Shown: positions 1-8,506, counted from the stretch's first letter. The stretch: 64,000 bases of DNA from Bacteroidetes bacterium 43-93 (GCA_001897855.1 MKUO01000017.1:1-64000), one strand, 5' to 3'. Numbers and translations: made by a program. Notes: generated by a model not told the origin, from the letters alone.

Positions 1-153
1 ATCTGCTCCGTTTGCATTACCGCTTCCTGTGAAGGTAAGTTCGATAGCGTTAGACAGGTTCAGGTTAACAGTCTGTGTTGCTGTAGAAGAAACCTGGGCA
101 TTAGCTGCGTAAGCTGAAGTAAGGATAGCTGCGATGGCGATTAACTTTTTCAT
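1..153 (-). CDS. Secreted protein of unknown function, 3' part cut by window edge
   Basis: The first 51 residues are visible, starting at the ATG complementary to 151-153. They begin with a clear Sec signal peptide: MKK, a hydrophobic Ala/Ile stretch, and a likely cleavage after AANA before Gln20. The mature start is rich in Ser, Thr, Asn and Ala, with an alternating polar/hydrophobic pattern that suggests a small beta-rich exported protein. No family can be named from this fragment. The upstream region on this strand has CAAA-rich direct repeats and a CATATTTG box one mismatch from the Bacteroidota -7 motif. Confidence 0.75.
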   Translation of the reverse strand, partial: MKKLIAIAAILTSAYAANAQVSSTATQTVNLNLSNAIELTFTGSGNANGAD

Positions 154-264
154 TTTGTTTGTTGTTTGTTTGAGTTGTTGTTTGTTCGTTTGATGATGCA
201 AATATGGGGGTATGACAGCCGCATACAGAAATTTTCAAGCTCCCTTAACCCCTGATTAGCAACT

Positions 265-282
265 GGTTAACAAGCGGTTAAC
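265..282. promoter_or_regulatory. Direct repeat of GGTTAAC in a divergent intergenic region
   Basis: GGTTAAC occurs at 265-271 and again at 276-282, 11 bp apart, so both copies lie on the same face of the helix. Each contains the palindrome GTTAAC. The repeat lies between the divergent gene starts at 153 (minus) and 397 (plus) and could be an operator. The rest of the 154-396 gap shows no RNA gene or ORF. Function is inferred from spacing only. Confidence 0.25.
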
Positions 283-396
283 ACTCATGGCGTAATTATT
301 TAGGTGGTTTGCTTTTACGTCTACTGCATACTTAACATTTCCTTGTGAAAAACGGGAACCTGATTTGAACTATACTGATTATCAAACGTAGAAACA

Positions 397-1752
397 ATGA
401 AAAGTCTATTTAAAAGCGTAATAGGATTAATGGCACTGGGATGGCTCCTTGTCTTTTCCATGCCTGCTGCTAAAGCGCAGCCCGGCGCTACTGTAACAAT
501 GCAAACCTTTTATGATGAACTATCACCATACGGCGAATGGATAAATGATCCTTCTTATGGCTATGTGTGGAGGCCCGATATGGGCGGCGATTTTCGTCCA
601 TATTACACCGGCGGACACTGGGCATTAACAGAATATGGTAACACATGGGTATCAGACTACGATTGGGGTTGGGCGCCATTCCACTACGGTCGCTGGACCT
701 ATGACGATTATTATGGCTGGATATGGATACCCGATACAGAATGGGGTCCTGCGTGGGTAACGTGGCGAGATGGTGGTGGCTACTACGGCTGGGCGCCAAT
801 GGGTCCTAATATATCAGTCTCCCTGTCATTTGGCTCCGGTTATGTTGCTCCCTATACATGGTGGACGTTTATCCCGTATAACTATGTCTACAGTCCAACA
901 TTCTACAGGCATTATAGAGGTCCGAGGTACAACCAGACGATCATCAATCAAACGACGATCATTAATAATAGCTACCACAACAGGTATGTTTATGGTCCCA
1001 GGTCTTCAGATTTTCAACGCCGCGTAGGCCGTGCACCGCAAGTATATAATATTACCAATATAAACAGACCGCAACGAACCAATATCCGTGGTAATAATGT
1101 GAACATCTATCGTCCTGAAGTGACATCAAACAGGGGTACGGCTCGCCCTCAAAGAGTGGTGAACGCACCCGGTAACAGGGATAATGGTGGCAGGTTTGTA
1201 CAACCCGGTAGCAATCAAGGGCAAATGCAGGGTCGCGGTATTGACAGGCAGCGTGCACAACAAGTACAACAGCAACAGCGTAGCCAGCAGGCCATCGAAA
1301 ACAACAGACAGCAGCAATGGGATCGCCAGCGTGCACAACAGGTAGAACAAAGCCGCCAGCAGCAATTGCAGCAACAGCAAGTACAAAGACAACAGGTAGA
1401 ACAAAGCCGCCAGCAGCAAATGCAGCAGCAACAAATGCAAAGGCAACAGATGGAACAGCAACGCCAACAGCAAATGCAACAGCAGCAACAACAAGTGCAA
1501 AGACAACAAATGGAACAACGTCAGCAGCAAATGCAGCAGCAACAAATGCAAAGGCAACAGCAGCAACAACAGGTGCAAAGACAACAAATGGAACAACGTC
1601 AGCAGCAAATGCAGCAACAACAGATGCAAAGGCAGCAGATTCAAAGACAAGAAATACAACAACAGCGAATGGAGCAACGCCCGCAAATGCAACCGCAGCG
1701 TATGGAGCAAAGAGCCCCCGAAGGCGGCGGCCATCAGGGGTTTAGAAGATAG
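397..1752 (+). CDS. DUF6600-type (YXWGXW-like) exported protein with glutamine-rich tail
   Basis: This 451-residue protein has a signal peptide ending near AKAQ (about residue 28). Residues about 35-140 hold Trp/Tyr/Gly-rich repeats such as YGEWINDPSYGYVWRP, GWAPFHYGRW and GWIWIPDTEWGPAWVTWR, typical of the DUF6600/YXWGXW class found in Bacteroidota and Proteobacteria. A Tyr/Asn/Arg-rich middle part follows. From about residue 265 to the end the protein is almost only Gln, Arg, Met and Glu, in units like RQQMEQ and QQQMQQQQMQ. It is probably periplasmic or surface exposed; the function of the family is not known. The gene is followed directly by a terminator and looks monocistronic. The Q-rich part contains near-identical DNA repeats. 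Confidence 0.85.
   Translation: MKSLFKSVIGLMALGWLLVFSMPAAKAQPGATVTMQTFYDELSPYGEWINDPSYGYVWRPDMGGDFRPYYTGGHWALTEYGNTWVSDYDWGWAPFHYGRWTYDDYYGWIWIPDTEWGPAWVTWRDGGGYYGWAPMGPNISVSLSFGSGYVAPYTWWTFIPYNYVYSPTFYRHYRGPRYNQTIINQTTIINNSYHNRYVYGPRSSDFQRRVGRAPQVYNITNINRPQRTNIRGNNVNIYRPEVTSNRGTARPQRVVNAPGNRDNGGRFVQPGSNQGQMQGRGIDRQRAQQVQQQQRSQQAIENNRQQQWDRQRAQQVEQSRQQQLQQQQVQRQQVEQSRQQQMQQQQMQRQQMEQQRQQQMQQQQQQVQRQQMEQRQQQMQQQQMQRQQQQQQVQRQQMEQRQQQMQQQQMQRQQIQRQEIQQQRMEQRPQMQPQRMEQRAPEGGGHQGFRR
1495..1638 (+). repeat. Two near-identical 66-bp copies in the Gln-rich coding region
   Basis: The stretch 1495-1560 recurs at 1573-1638 with only three differences, all CAA/CAG swaps that keep glutamine. The offset is 78 bp, in frame. 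This is recent tandem duplication or gene conversion inside a wider Q/M/R-rich low-complexity region from about 1250 to 1700. Confidence 0.85.
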
Positions 1753-1777
1753 TAAGTGTTGGTTAATGGTGAATAGG

Positions 1778-1806
1778 AGTCCCGATTTCTCGGGGCTCTT
1801 TTTTTA
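1778..1806 (+). terminator. Rho-independent terminator
   Basis: An 8-bp stem (1778-1785 with 1790-1797, one G-T pair) with a 4-base loop TTTC is followed by a T-rich run to 1806. It lies 25 bases after the stop of the DUF6600 gene and overlaps the last codons of the converging ROK gene. Confidence 0.8.
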
Positions 1807-2781
1807 TTCTTCGGTTTCTTGCGGCGGCGCTCCATGGTGCCATACCAATGCAGCTGCCCCTAAAATAGCAGCGTCCGCATCAGGCAAAGAAGACACAAGA
1901 AGCTTAACTTTATTTTTATATACATGGAGCAGGTTTTGTTCCATGTATTTCTTTGCAGGGCTCAATAATATATCTCCCGCTTTGGCCAGCCCTCCAAAAA
2001 ACACAAATGCTTCCGGCGAAGTCATCGCTACAGCATCTGCCAGCACCTGCCCCAGTATTATCGCGGTGTAATCAAATATTTCCAACGCCAGGGCATCGCC
2101 TCCACGTGCAGCTTCAGTTACAATTCTGCCGGTGATCATTCCTTTATGCCGCCTTAATACACTCTCATCGGTTCTTACATTCAACCATTTTTCAGCGGTA
2201 AGCGCTATGCCTGTTGCAGAGGCATATTGCTCCAGGCACCCGTATCTGCCGCAACTGCATTCTCTCCCACCCTCTCTTACGGCCGTAATATGACCCATTT
2301 CTCCGGCGAAACTATCATGTCCATATATCAATTGGCCATTTGCTACAATACCACTTCCCAACCCGGTACCAAGCGTCAGCATAATGAAATCTTTCATGCC
2401 TTTGGCGCTTCCATAACGCATTTCCCCCAGCGCCGCAGCATTGGCATCATTAGTAAGCCATACCGGCAATTGCAGCATATCACTTACCAGTTTACATATT
2501 GGTATTACACCGTGCCATTCCAGGTTAGTAGCATTATCTATTTCCCCGGTATAGTGGTTGGCAAGCGGCGCGCCGATGCCTATACCGAGTATGTTATCTT
2601 TACCCACTTTTTTCAAAAGAGGTGATAGTTCTTTTTTTAATGCTTTTAAATAGAGGTTAATGGTAGCAAAGCCTTTTGTTGGCATACTCCCCTGTTCCAG
2701 TATATTGCCCTCTTCATCTACTATACCAAAAGCTGTATTTGTTCCACCTATATCAATGCCCAGAGCCAATGGTTGCGTCAT
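1804..2781 (-). CDS. ROK family sugar kinase (glucokinase-like)
   Basis: A 325-residue ROK protein that would phosphorylate a sugar, probably glucose or an N-acetylhexosamine, with ATP. The N-terminal phosphate-binding loop is DIGGTNT (residues about 10-16). The ROK zinc site appears as GHITAV followed by CSCGRYGCLEQYAS (His plus three Cys, about residues 163-190). GTGLGSG and FFGGLAKAGD are further family motifs. The ATG start lies inside the 3' end of the upstream transporter gene with a 29-bp overlap, so the two are co-transcribed and probably translationally coupled. No helix-turn-helix domain is present, so it is a kinase and not a ROK repressor. The exact substrate cannot be read from the sequence. 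Confidence 0.93.
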   Translation of the reverse strand: MTQPLALGIDIGGTNTAFGIVDEEGNILEQGSMPTKGFATINLYLKALKKELSPLLKKVGKDNILGIGIGAPLANHYTGEIDNATNLEWHGVIPICKLVSDMLQLPVWLTNDANAAALGEMRYGSAKGMKDFIMLTLGTGLGSGIVANGQLIYGHDSFAGEMGHITAVREGGRECSCGRYGCLEQYASATGIALTAEKWLNVRTDESVLRRHKGMITGRIVTEAARGGDALALEIFDYTAIILGQVLADAVAMTSPEAFVFFGGLAKAGDILLSPAKKYMEQNLLHVYKNKVKLLVSSLPDADAAILGAAALVWHHGAPPQETEE

Positions 2782-4177
2782 AATCTATTCCTTGTTTTTG
2801 TAATATACGTTTTGCTGTAAAGCCGTACCATGCAAGGTAAATAAATCCTGCCACAGGTACCCAATACGAGGCATGGATGCCAACTGATGGCATGTCTGCC
2901 AGCGCGCCTTGTATTGGCGGTATCACAGCCCCGCCTAATATCATCATAATAAGCAATGCAGAACCCTGGTTAGTGTATTTGCCTAATCCTGCTATGGCCA
3001 GGTTAAAAATGCAAGGCCACATCACACTTAAAAACAGGCCGCCACTCATGATCGAATATAAGGCCAGGTCGCCATTCGTAAACAGGCCAACCAGCAGCAG
3101 TAAGATAGCAGTAATACTAAATAGCACCAGCGTCTTAGCAGGCTTTTCCTGCCCTATGAACTTAATAATAACAAACAGTACTATCCATACTGAATAAAGC
3201 AAGAGGTCATTTACCTCGGCTCCCCTCAACACACTAAAACCAAGCACAATGCCGAATATTGCAAACGGTATTATAAACGAGAGCACGCCATATAAAGCAC
3301 CTTTTACGTTGAAAATACGCAGCGTACTGGTCATACGTCCTATCATCAGGCTGCCCCAATACAGGGATATGTATTTATCTACCTGCGTATGATCGATTCC
3401 CTTTATTTCTGCTTTGCCTAGCAGGGCCCCAAGGTTGCTTGGTATCGTTACTTCCGTGCCTACATAAACAAATATTGCTATCATACCCAGCACCAGTTGC
3501 GGATATTGCAGTGCGCCGATCTTTTTTTCCATGCTATCATCCGCAGCAATTTTGGGCAGTTTTACAACTGCCATTAATATGGCTAACCCAATGAGCAAAA
3601 CAGATAAGACTACATATGGTGCTTTTACATTATCCAGTCCTATTACTTCATCTTGCCCCGGTGTTATCTTACCATACAGTGCATAAGCCAATAACACAGG
3701 CCCCAATGTGGTGCCTAATGAGTTGATCCCGCCGGCTAAATTCAGCCGGTGAGAGCCTTTTGATGCATCTCCCAGGTTGATGACAAAAGGATTGGCTACG
3801 ATCTGCAGCAACGCAAATCCAAGAGCGATAATAAATAATCCTACAAGAAAGTATATATAGGACGATGTATTTACAGCAGGTATAAACAATAATGCTCCGC
3901 ATGCAGATATCAAAAGCCCGAGTATGAGGCCCTTCTTATACCCGATCTTATTGAGCGGATCGCCTGAAGTTAGGGACACCAGGAAGTAAATCAGCGACCC
4001 GACGAAATATGCCAGGTAAAATGCAGAGTCAACCAATTGGGATTGAAACTGTGTAAGCGAAAAGTTTTTCTTGAACATTGGTATCAGCACGCCGTTCGAT
4101 GCGGCGACAAATCCCCAGAAGAAAAAAAGCAATATGATGGCAATAAAGGCTGGTCTTTGTTGGTTTTGATTAGCCAT
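2753..4177 (-). CDS. Sugar MFS transporter (FucP / glucose-galactose type)
   Basis: This 474-residue integral membrane protein has about 12 hydrophobic segments. The FucP/GluP-type subgroup is recognisable from the start (IILLFFFWGFVAASNGVLIPMFKK), the loop with DPLNKIGYKKGLILGL, QIVANPFV, and GSALLIMMILGGAVIPPIQGALAD near the end. These are typical proton-coupled symporters of fucose, glucose or galactose in the inner membrane. The gene overlaps the following ROK kinase, which fits a transport-then-phosphorylate pair. It is transcribed divergently from the NTF2-like gene starting at 4319. Confidence 0.93.
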   Translation of the reverse strand: MANQNQQRPAFIAIILLFFFWGFVAASNGVLIPMFKKNFSLTQFQSQLVDSAFYLAYFVGSLIYFLVSLTSGDPLNKIGYKKGLILGLLISACGALLFIPAVNTSSYIYFLVGLFIIALGFALLQIVANPFVINLGDASKGSHRLNLAGGINSLGTTLGPVLLAYALYGKITPGQDEVIGLDNVKAPYVVLSVLLIGLAILMAVVKLPKIAADDSMEKKIGALQYPQLVLGMIAIFVYVGTEVTIPSNLGALLGKAEIKGIDHTQVDKYISLYWGSLMIGRMTSTLRIFNVKGALYGVLSFIIPFAIFGIVLGFSVLRGAEVNDLLLYSVWIVLFVIIKFIGQEKPAKTLVLFSITAILLLLVGLFTNGDLALYSIMSGGLFLSVMWPCIFNLAIAGLGKYTNQGSALLIMMILGGAVIPPIQGALADMPSVGIHASYWVPVAGFIYLAWYGFTAKRILQKQGIDYDATIGSGH

Positions 4178-4286
4178 AGATAAGTATTGGTGAAGAAAGA
4201 TAATGCATTTGCTCTTATTGGCACACCATTGAACATTTTTTGGTATTCGACAACAACTTGTAACGCTGTTTGCATGATTATCTCCT

Positions 4287-4294
4287 TACTTTTG
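4287..4294 (+). promoter_or_regulatory. Bacteroidota -7 promoter element for the NTF2-like gene
   Basis: TActTTTG matches the TAnnTTTG consensus exactly and lies 24 bases before the ATG at 4319. A TTTG at 4269-4272 is only 14 bases upstream, shorter than the usual spacing of about 19-21, so the -33 element is uncertain. Confidence 0.5.
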
Positions 4295-4318
4295 CGCACG
4301 AAGCACAACCGATAAGAG

Positions 4319-4732
4319 ATGTACACGAACCTGAACGATTTTTTTGATATATACGCAACCGCACTTTCTAATTATGATACCAAAGGGATGGCTTTTTTAT
4401 ATGCCTCTCCCTGCATTTTTATTTCTAACGAAAAGTCAACCGTGTTCTCCGAGCCCAGCCAGTTAGAAGGTTTGTTCAACCAGGGCATTGGGTTTTATAA
4501 GCAGTATGGCATTACAAACGTTGTTGCCGAGCTGCGCAGCTGGCGCCATATTACAGATAAGATCATTATAGCAAAACTGCGTTGGAAGTATTGCGATGAA
4601 AACAATACACTTTTATACGACTGCGATTACGAATATATCATCAAAGCTGATAAACATGGCAAATGGAAAATAGAAATGGCTATATCCATTAACGAGAAAG
4701 AACGCATGGAGGCCTGGCTGAAGAATAAATAA
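4319..4732 (+). CDS. NTF2-like / SnoaL-like small protein
   Basis: A 137-residue cytosolic protein without signal peptide. The pattern is that of an NTF2-fold (SnoaL/DUF4440-like) domain: an N-terminal helix (LNDFFDIYATALSNYD), a short strand region with FLYASPCIFIS, a helix around FNQGIGFYKQYG, then three long strands ending in KWKIEMAISINE. Members serve as small enzymes or ligand binders; no catalytic residues can be assigned. It stands alone with its own promoter motif and a strong terminator behind it. Confidence 0.7.
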   Translation: MYTNLNDFFDIYATALSNYDTKGMAFLYASPCIFISNEKSTVFSEPSQLEGLFNQGIGFYKQYGITNVVAELRSWRHITDKIIIAKLRWKYCDENNTLLYDCDYEYIIKADKHGKWKIEMAISINEKERMEAWLKNK

Positions 4733-4748
4733 TTAAGGCTGCTTATTA

Positions 4749-4783
4749 ATTAAATAGCCCTGCCAATGGCAGGGCTATTTAAT
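4749..4783. terminator. Bidirectional intrinsic terminator
   Basis: A nearly perfect 17-bp inverted repeat (4749-4765 with 4767-4783) with a GC-rich top and an AT-rich base gives A and T tracts on both sides. It sits between the converging genes ending at 4732 and 4799 and can serve both. Confidence 0.85.
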
Positions 4784-4798
4784 TTTCTTCTATACAAC

Positions 4799-5455
4799 TT
4801 AGCCCGGTATTCTGGCCATGTACTTAGTCATTTCTTTTATCTGGCTTACTACCTGGTCATTGGTAGCCTTCGCACTTTTAGCTTTATTAAAGTAAAGTTT
4901 CGCACTTTTAAAATCGCGTCTTTGCAGGTACAGGCTCGATAATTGTAAAAATGCAGTCGCTTTACTGTCTTCATCGGGTAGCCCTATTTTTACTGCCTTG
5001 CGCAAATGTTCCAGTGCGCCCTTTGTATCCCCTTTTTTATAAGCTATGCTTCCCAGTTGCAGGTAGGCTGTTCCCTCATATTCCTTTTCGGGCATACCTG
5101 CTTCCAGGCCTTTTTTCAGATCTGCCTCTGCTTTATCCAGGTCTTCACCCATTGTACTGAAATTAGCCCTGAGCATATAGTAAGATGATCGGATGGGTTT
5201 ATACAACAGGTTAGGATATTTTACTTTATCAAGAAATTTCTGCGCGCCTTCCATATCGCCGTTCTCTACATACCCTTGTATCAAGGTCATAGGCCCTACC
5301 ATAAAGTGGGCGGTCACCATAATGATTGCCACTAAGAACGGTATCCATGCTATCCACCAGGTTACTGCAAAGCCTGTCCAAAAACCAAGGCCAATTAGTA
5401 CTGCGGCAAGTAATAAACGGTTATTAACTAAAAAACGGCGAAGCGTACTTTTCAT
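4799..5455 (-). CDS. Membrane-anchored tetratricopeptide (TPR) protein
   Basis: This 218-residue protein starts with two adjacent hydrophobic segments (about residues 14-30 and 33-52). The rest is helical and carries about three to four TPR units, for example GTAYLQLGSIAYKKGDTKGALEHLRKAV and ATAFLQLSSLYLQRRDFKSAKLYFNKAK. It is probably an inner-membrane protein with a protein-binding domain. No partner is evident from the neighbours, and a -7 promoter motif lies just upstream of the start. Confidence 0.8.
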   Translation of the reverse strand: MKSTLRRFLVNNRLLLAAVLIGLGFWTGFAVTWWIAWIPFLVAIIMVTAHFMVGPMTLIQGYVENGDMEGAQKFLDKVKYPNLLYKPIRSSYYMLRANFSTMGEDLDKAEADLKKGLEAGMPEKEYEGTAYLQLGSIAYKKGDTKGALEHLRKAVKIGLPDEDSKATAFLQLSSLYLQRRDFKSAKLYFNKAKSAKATNDQVVSQIKEMTKYMARIPG

Positions 5456-5474
5456 TCTTCTTAAAAATTGGCTG

Positions 5475-5482
5475 CAAAGGTA
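5475..5482 (-). promoter_or_regulatory. Bacteroidota -7 element for the TPR gene
   Basis: On the minus strand this reads TACCTTTG, an exact TAnnTTTG match, 19 bases before the ATG at 5455. It is followed by CAGCC, similar to the rpsT promoter. No clear -33 TTTG is visible. Confidence 0.5.
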
Positions 5483-5554
5483 GCATTAATTTGTTCATTG
5501 CCTCGGCCAATCAAATAATAAACACAAACAATATAATGTACCTACAATAGAATA

Positions 5555-5588
5555 TACCTTTGCATTCAATTTTTGCTGATTACTTTTG
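5555..5588 (+). promoter_or_regulatory. Two consecutive -7 elements before the methyltransferase-PAP2 operon
   Basis: TAccTTTG at 5555-5562 and TActTTTG at 5581-5588 both match the Bacteroidota -7 consensus. The second ends 9 bases before the ATG at 5598, so a transcript started there would have almost no leader. Which one is used cannot be decided by eye. Confidence 0.45.
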
Positions 5589-5597
5589 CATTTGATT

Positions 5598-6335
5598 ATG
5601 GAACAGAAAGATTGGTACGAAAGCTGGTTTGGCTCTCCTTACTATAAGATATTGTACCAAAACCGTGACGAATCTGAAGCACGTGCATTTGTAGAAACCC
5701 TGCTTCAATACTTACAGCCAAAGCCGGGCTGCAAAATGGTAGATATTGCCTGCGGCGATGGAAGATATGCTGTGCAGCTTGCCGATCATGGTTATGATGT
5801 TACCGGCATCGATCTCAGCCATTTAAGTATCGAGATGGCTAAGGCCCACGAGAACGACCATATGCATTTCTACGTGCAGGATATGCGCTTTCCCTTTTAC
5901 ATTAATTATTTTGATTACGCTTTCAACTTCTTCACCAGTTTCGGGTATTTCGCCAGCAACCGCGATCATATGATGGCGGCAAAAGCGTTTGCTGCCGGCT
6001 TAAAGAAAGATGGTTTACTGATTGTAGATTACCTTAACCCCGATGCCATACTCAAATGCCTGGTGCCGGAATCAACCGTCACTCGTGGCAGTTATACTTT
6101 CCATATTAAAAAGCGCCTGGAACGTAACCATATCATTAAAGACATAGCGTTTGTAGATGCAGATAACAAACAGAGGCATTATACAGAAAGCGTAGCCACC
6201 TTTGGCCTGGGCGATTTTGAAAGTATGTTCGGCGCAGCAAAGTTATCTTTGATCGCTACCTTTGGCGATTATAAGCTGAATGCTTATGATGCTGCCACAT
6301 CGCCAAGAATGATAATGATATTTAAAAAACAGTAG
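5598..6335 (+). CDS. Class I SAM-dependent methyltransferase
   Basis: The protein has 245 residues from the ATG at 5598; an in-frame TTG at 5586 lies inside a promoter motif and is not used here. The Rossmann motif I is MVDIACGDGRYAVQLADHGYDVTGIDLS, with the acidic end of strand 2 at GIDLS. Motifs DMRFPF and FNFFTSFGYF follow, typical of small-molecule methyltransferases of this fold. The substrate is unknown. The stop codon TAG shares its G with the GTG start of the next gene (PAP2 phosphatase), so the two are coupled. The pairing hints at a lipid or envelope role, but this is only inference. Confidence 0.88.
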   Translation: MEQKDWYESWFGSPYYKILYQNRDESEARAFVETLLQYLQPKPGCKMVDIACGDGRYAVQLADHGYDVTGIDLSHLSIEMAKAHENDHMHFYVQDMRFPFYINYFDYAFNFFTSFGYFASNRDHMMAAKAFAAGLKKDGLLIVDYLNPDAILKCLVPESTVTRGSYTFHIKKRLERNHIIKDIAFVDADNKQRHYTESVATFGLGDFESMFGAAKLSLIATFGDYKLNAYDAATSPRMIMIFKKQ

Positions 6336-6952
6336 TGCAATCTATATTCGAACGGTTAATTGCCTGGGACTATAAAGTATGGTTCTATATGAACACGGTT
6401 TGGCACAATTCCGTGCTCGATGCTATTGTACCCTATCTGCGCAATCCTTTTACATGGGCGCCTCTCTACCTGTTTCTGCTCATGTTCATAACCATCAATT
6501 TTGGCCGCAAAGGGTGGATGTGGTGTGTGTTCTTCCTACTCACTTTTGCCTGTAGCGACCAGTTGAGCGCACACCTGATGAAACCTTATTTTCACAGGAT
6601 ACGCCCCTGCAACAATCCTTACCTGATGCAGCTGGTACACAGGCTGGTTGATTGTGGCAGCGGATTTAGTTTCCCTTCTTCACATGCGGCCAACCATTTT
6701 GCCTTAGCTGTTTTCGGCAGCCTTACATTAAGTAAAAGGATCAAACATATATGGCCGGTAGCTATTACATGGGCTGTATTAGTAGCCTATTCACAAGTGT
6801 ATGTTGGGGTGCATTTTCCTCTTGACGTTACTGCCGGCGGCATAGTAGGTATAGTTGTTGGCAGTATAACAGGCATGTTATTCAACAGGTTTTATGATTT
6901 GAGCAAACCTTCAGCTAAACCTGTACCAAACATCACTTCTGCGAGCCAATAA
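6335..6952 (+). CDS. PAP2 family membrane phosphatase
   Basis: A 205-residue protein with about five transmembrane segments. It shows all three motifs of the type 2 phosphatidic acid phosphatase family: KPYFHRIRP (KX6RP), the PSGH-like FPSSHAANH, and YSQVYVGVHFPLDV (SRX5HX3D type). The active site faces the periplasm in relatives that dephosphorylate undecaprenyl pyrophosphate, lipid A or phosphatidylglycerol phosphate; which one applies here is not visible. It starts with GTG and overlaps the preceding stop by one base. Its last 20 bases overlap the 3' end of the converging DUF4476 gene. Confidence 0.9.
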   Translation: MQSIFERLIAWDYKVWFYMNTVWHNSVLDAIVPYLRNPFTWAPLYLFLLMFITINFGRKGWMWCVFFLLTFACSDQLSAHLMKPYFHRIRPCNNPYLMQLVHRLVDCGSGFSFPSSHAANHFALAVFGSLTLSKRIKHIWPVAITWAVLVAYSQVYVGVHFPLDVTAGGIVGIVVGSITGMLFNRFYDLSKPSAKPVPNITSASQ

Positions 6953-7676
6953 ACGCATTGAACTGATCTTTTGATTCCTGCTGAGAAAATTCTGATTGCA
7001 GATCCCGATAGTTACTCTTATCCGACACATTTTTGTAAGCCCATTTCGCAAAGTCCAGTTTAGTATCTTCAAAGTTCAGCCAGCCTAGCATACTGCGAAC
7101 CTGTGCGGTGTTATAGGTACGTGTTTCCAATATGGTCTTCAATACTTTTGCTTTATCCAAATCGCCTGGCTTTGCCTCTACTTTAGATTCCAGGTCATTC
7201 ATATCAGACTTGCTTAGCCGCCCATTGCTATAGATATCATCCGTATGAGACTTTCTGTTTTCCTTGTAGGTATCGTCATTAAAGCCACCATTATTACCCT
7301 CAGCATAAGCTTCTTCACCGGTGTTGCCATCTAAGTATTCAGTCCCGAGGCTAATGGTATGTGCACCCATATCATACACAAGGGTTACAATGCTGCCTGC
7401 AGGCACTTTAATATTGGCACCGTAAATCAGCCGTGCTTTGCCTGCATCACCATCCCGATAGGCATAAAAGCGGTATATCCGCAGGTAATGTTTACCCGGC
7501 GGCAAGTCTCCTATCGTCAAAGACGCTCCCGCTTTCCTGTAATGCCTCGAATCTATAGCTACTGTAATAGGGGCATTATCAGCCAGGCGCACTTTCAATA
7601 TGCTTGGTGTGTGGCTTTTTGAGAATCCACTCACCGATGCCAGCAGCAACATTAACAGACTAAGTAAGTTTTTCAT
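6933..7676 (-). CDS. DUF4476 domain secreted protein
   Basis: A 247-residue protein with a signal peptide (MKNLLSLLMLLLASVSGFS). Residues about 25-110 form a beta-rich domain that includes PPGKHYLRIYRF and resembles PEGA-like or carbohydrate-binding modules. A linker rich in Gly, Asn and Glu follows. The C-terminal 95 residues are the helical DUF4476 domain (KVLKTILETRTYNTAQVRSML ... LDFAKWAYKNVSDKSNY), a family widespread in Bacteroidota with no known function. It converges on and overlaps the PAP2 gene by 20 bp. Confidence 0.85.
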   Translation of the reverse strand: MKNLLSLLMLLLASVSGFSKSHTPSILKVRLADNAPITVAIDSRHYRKAGASLTIGDLPPGKHYLRIYRFYAYRDGDAGKARLIYGANIKVPAGSIVTLVYDMGAHTISLGTEYLDGNTGEEAYAEGNNGGFNDDTYKENRKSHTDDIYSNGRLSKSDMNDLESKVEAKPGDLDKAKVLKTILETRTYNTAQVRSMLGWLNFEDTKLDFAKWAYKNVSDKSNYRDLQSEFSQQESKDQFNAFIGSQK

Positions 7677-7759
7677 AAGATATCTCTGCTATGAATTTAG
7701 TAATATTAATCTGCTGTTAGATGTACGGACAGGTTGAAATGATTAATCCCTATTATTTT

Positions 7760-8500
7760 TTAACCCTCTGTTAACAGTGCACAAATAATTCCGGCAGATA
7801 CTGCTGCATTCAGGCTTTCCGCACCACCTTTCCCGGGGATTGTGATTCGTTTTGTAGCCTTGCTTAGCAACTCGTCAGAAATCCCCTTCGATTCATTACC
7901 TATAAGGATAAACCCCGGCGTCTTTTCCTTGAGTTGATAAATATTCTCTCCCCCTAATGTTGCAGCATATACCGGCGATTTAATTTTACCGAACATTGTA
8001 TCAAGCTCCTCTTTATGCAGGCTCACCCTTAAATGCCCGCCCATTGCGGATTGTACTACTTTAGGGTTATAAAAATCCACACTACCCGGGGAAGCAACAA
8101 CATGTCTAATACCAAACCAATCGGCAATACGGATGATGGTTCCCATATTTCCCGGATCCTGCAGCGTATCAAGCGCAATGCACCACTCCCCTGCAACAAT
8201 GGGTTCCGGCGTTTTATCAGCATAGGCAACTAATATTACCTGGTTAGCTGTTTGCAGCCCGGTAATAGACTCCAGGTGGTGCTGCTCTGCATGGATCACC
8301 TCTGCTTCCGGGTGTTTTGCAAGCAGGTCTGTATGCATTTTTATCCACTCCGTAAGCGCTACTACCATCTGTATTTTACAGTCCGACGCCAGCCATTCTT
8401 CTGCTAGTTTTTCTCCTTCCACCACATAGGTGCCGTGTTCATTACGATTTTTTTGCTGGGATAGTGCCCGAATATATTTATTTTGCGCCTTGGTTAACAT
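7760..8500 (-). CDS. TrmH (SpoU) family RNA 2'-O-methyltransferase
   Basis: The protein has 246 residues from the ATG at 8500; the in-frame TTG further up lies in the promoter motif. The N-terminal substrate-binding domain (TKAQNKYIRALSQQKNR...TYVVEGEKLAEE) is followed by a SPOUT domain with the three SpoU motifs: LDTLQDPGNMGTIIRIADWFG, FILIGNESKGIS and ITIPGKGGAESLNAAVSAGI. It would methylate a ribose 2'-OH in rRNA or tRNA using SAM. It is divergent from the TamL-like gene, with only 36 bases between the two starts. Confidence 0.93.
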   Translation of the reverse strand: MLTKAQNKYIRALSQQKNRNEHGTYVVEGEKLAEEWLASDCKIQMVVALTEWIKMHTDLLAKHPEAEVIHAEQHHLESITGLQTANQVILVAYADKTPEPIVAGEWCIALDTLQDPGNMGTIIRIADWFGIRHVVASPGSVDFYNPKVVQSAMGGHLRVSLHKEELDTMFGKIKSPVYAATLGGENIYQLKEKTPGFILIGNESKGISDELLSKATKRITIPGKGGAESLNAAVSAGIICALLTEG

Positions 8501-8506
8501 CAATAG

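Noticed and set aside
1126-1734. Long Leu-rich open frame on the minus strand
   Set aside because: It is the antisense of the Gln-rich repeat (CAG/CAA read as CTG/TTG). It has no plausible protein features and overlaps a well-supported gene.
1317-1745. Ala/Thr-rich open frame on the plus strand in another phase
   Set aside because: Frame-shifted reading of the same CAR repeats; composition only reflects the repeat.
1804-2781. ROK protein as transcriptional repressor (NagC/XylR type)
   Set aside because: No N-terminal helix-turn-helix; the chain starts directly with the ATP-binding loop, so it is a kinase.
4084-4326. 80-codon open frame on the minus strand before the MFS gene
   Set aside because: Different phase of the MFS 5' end and intergenic region; no signal, membrane or domain pattern.
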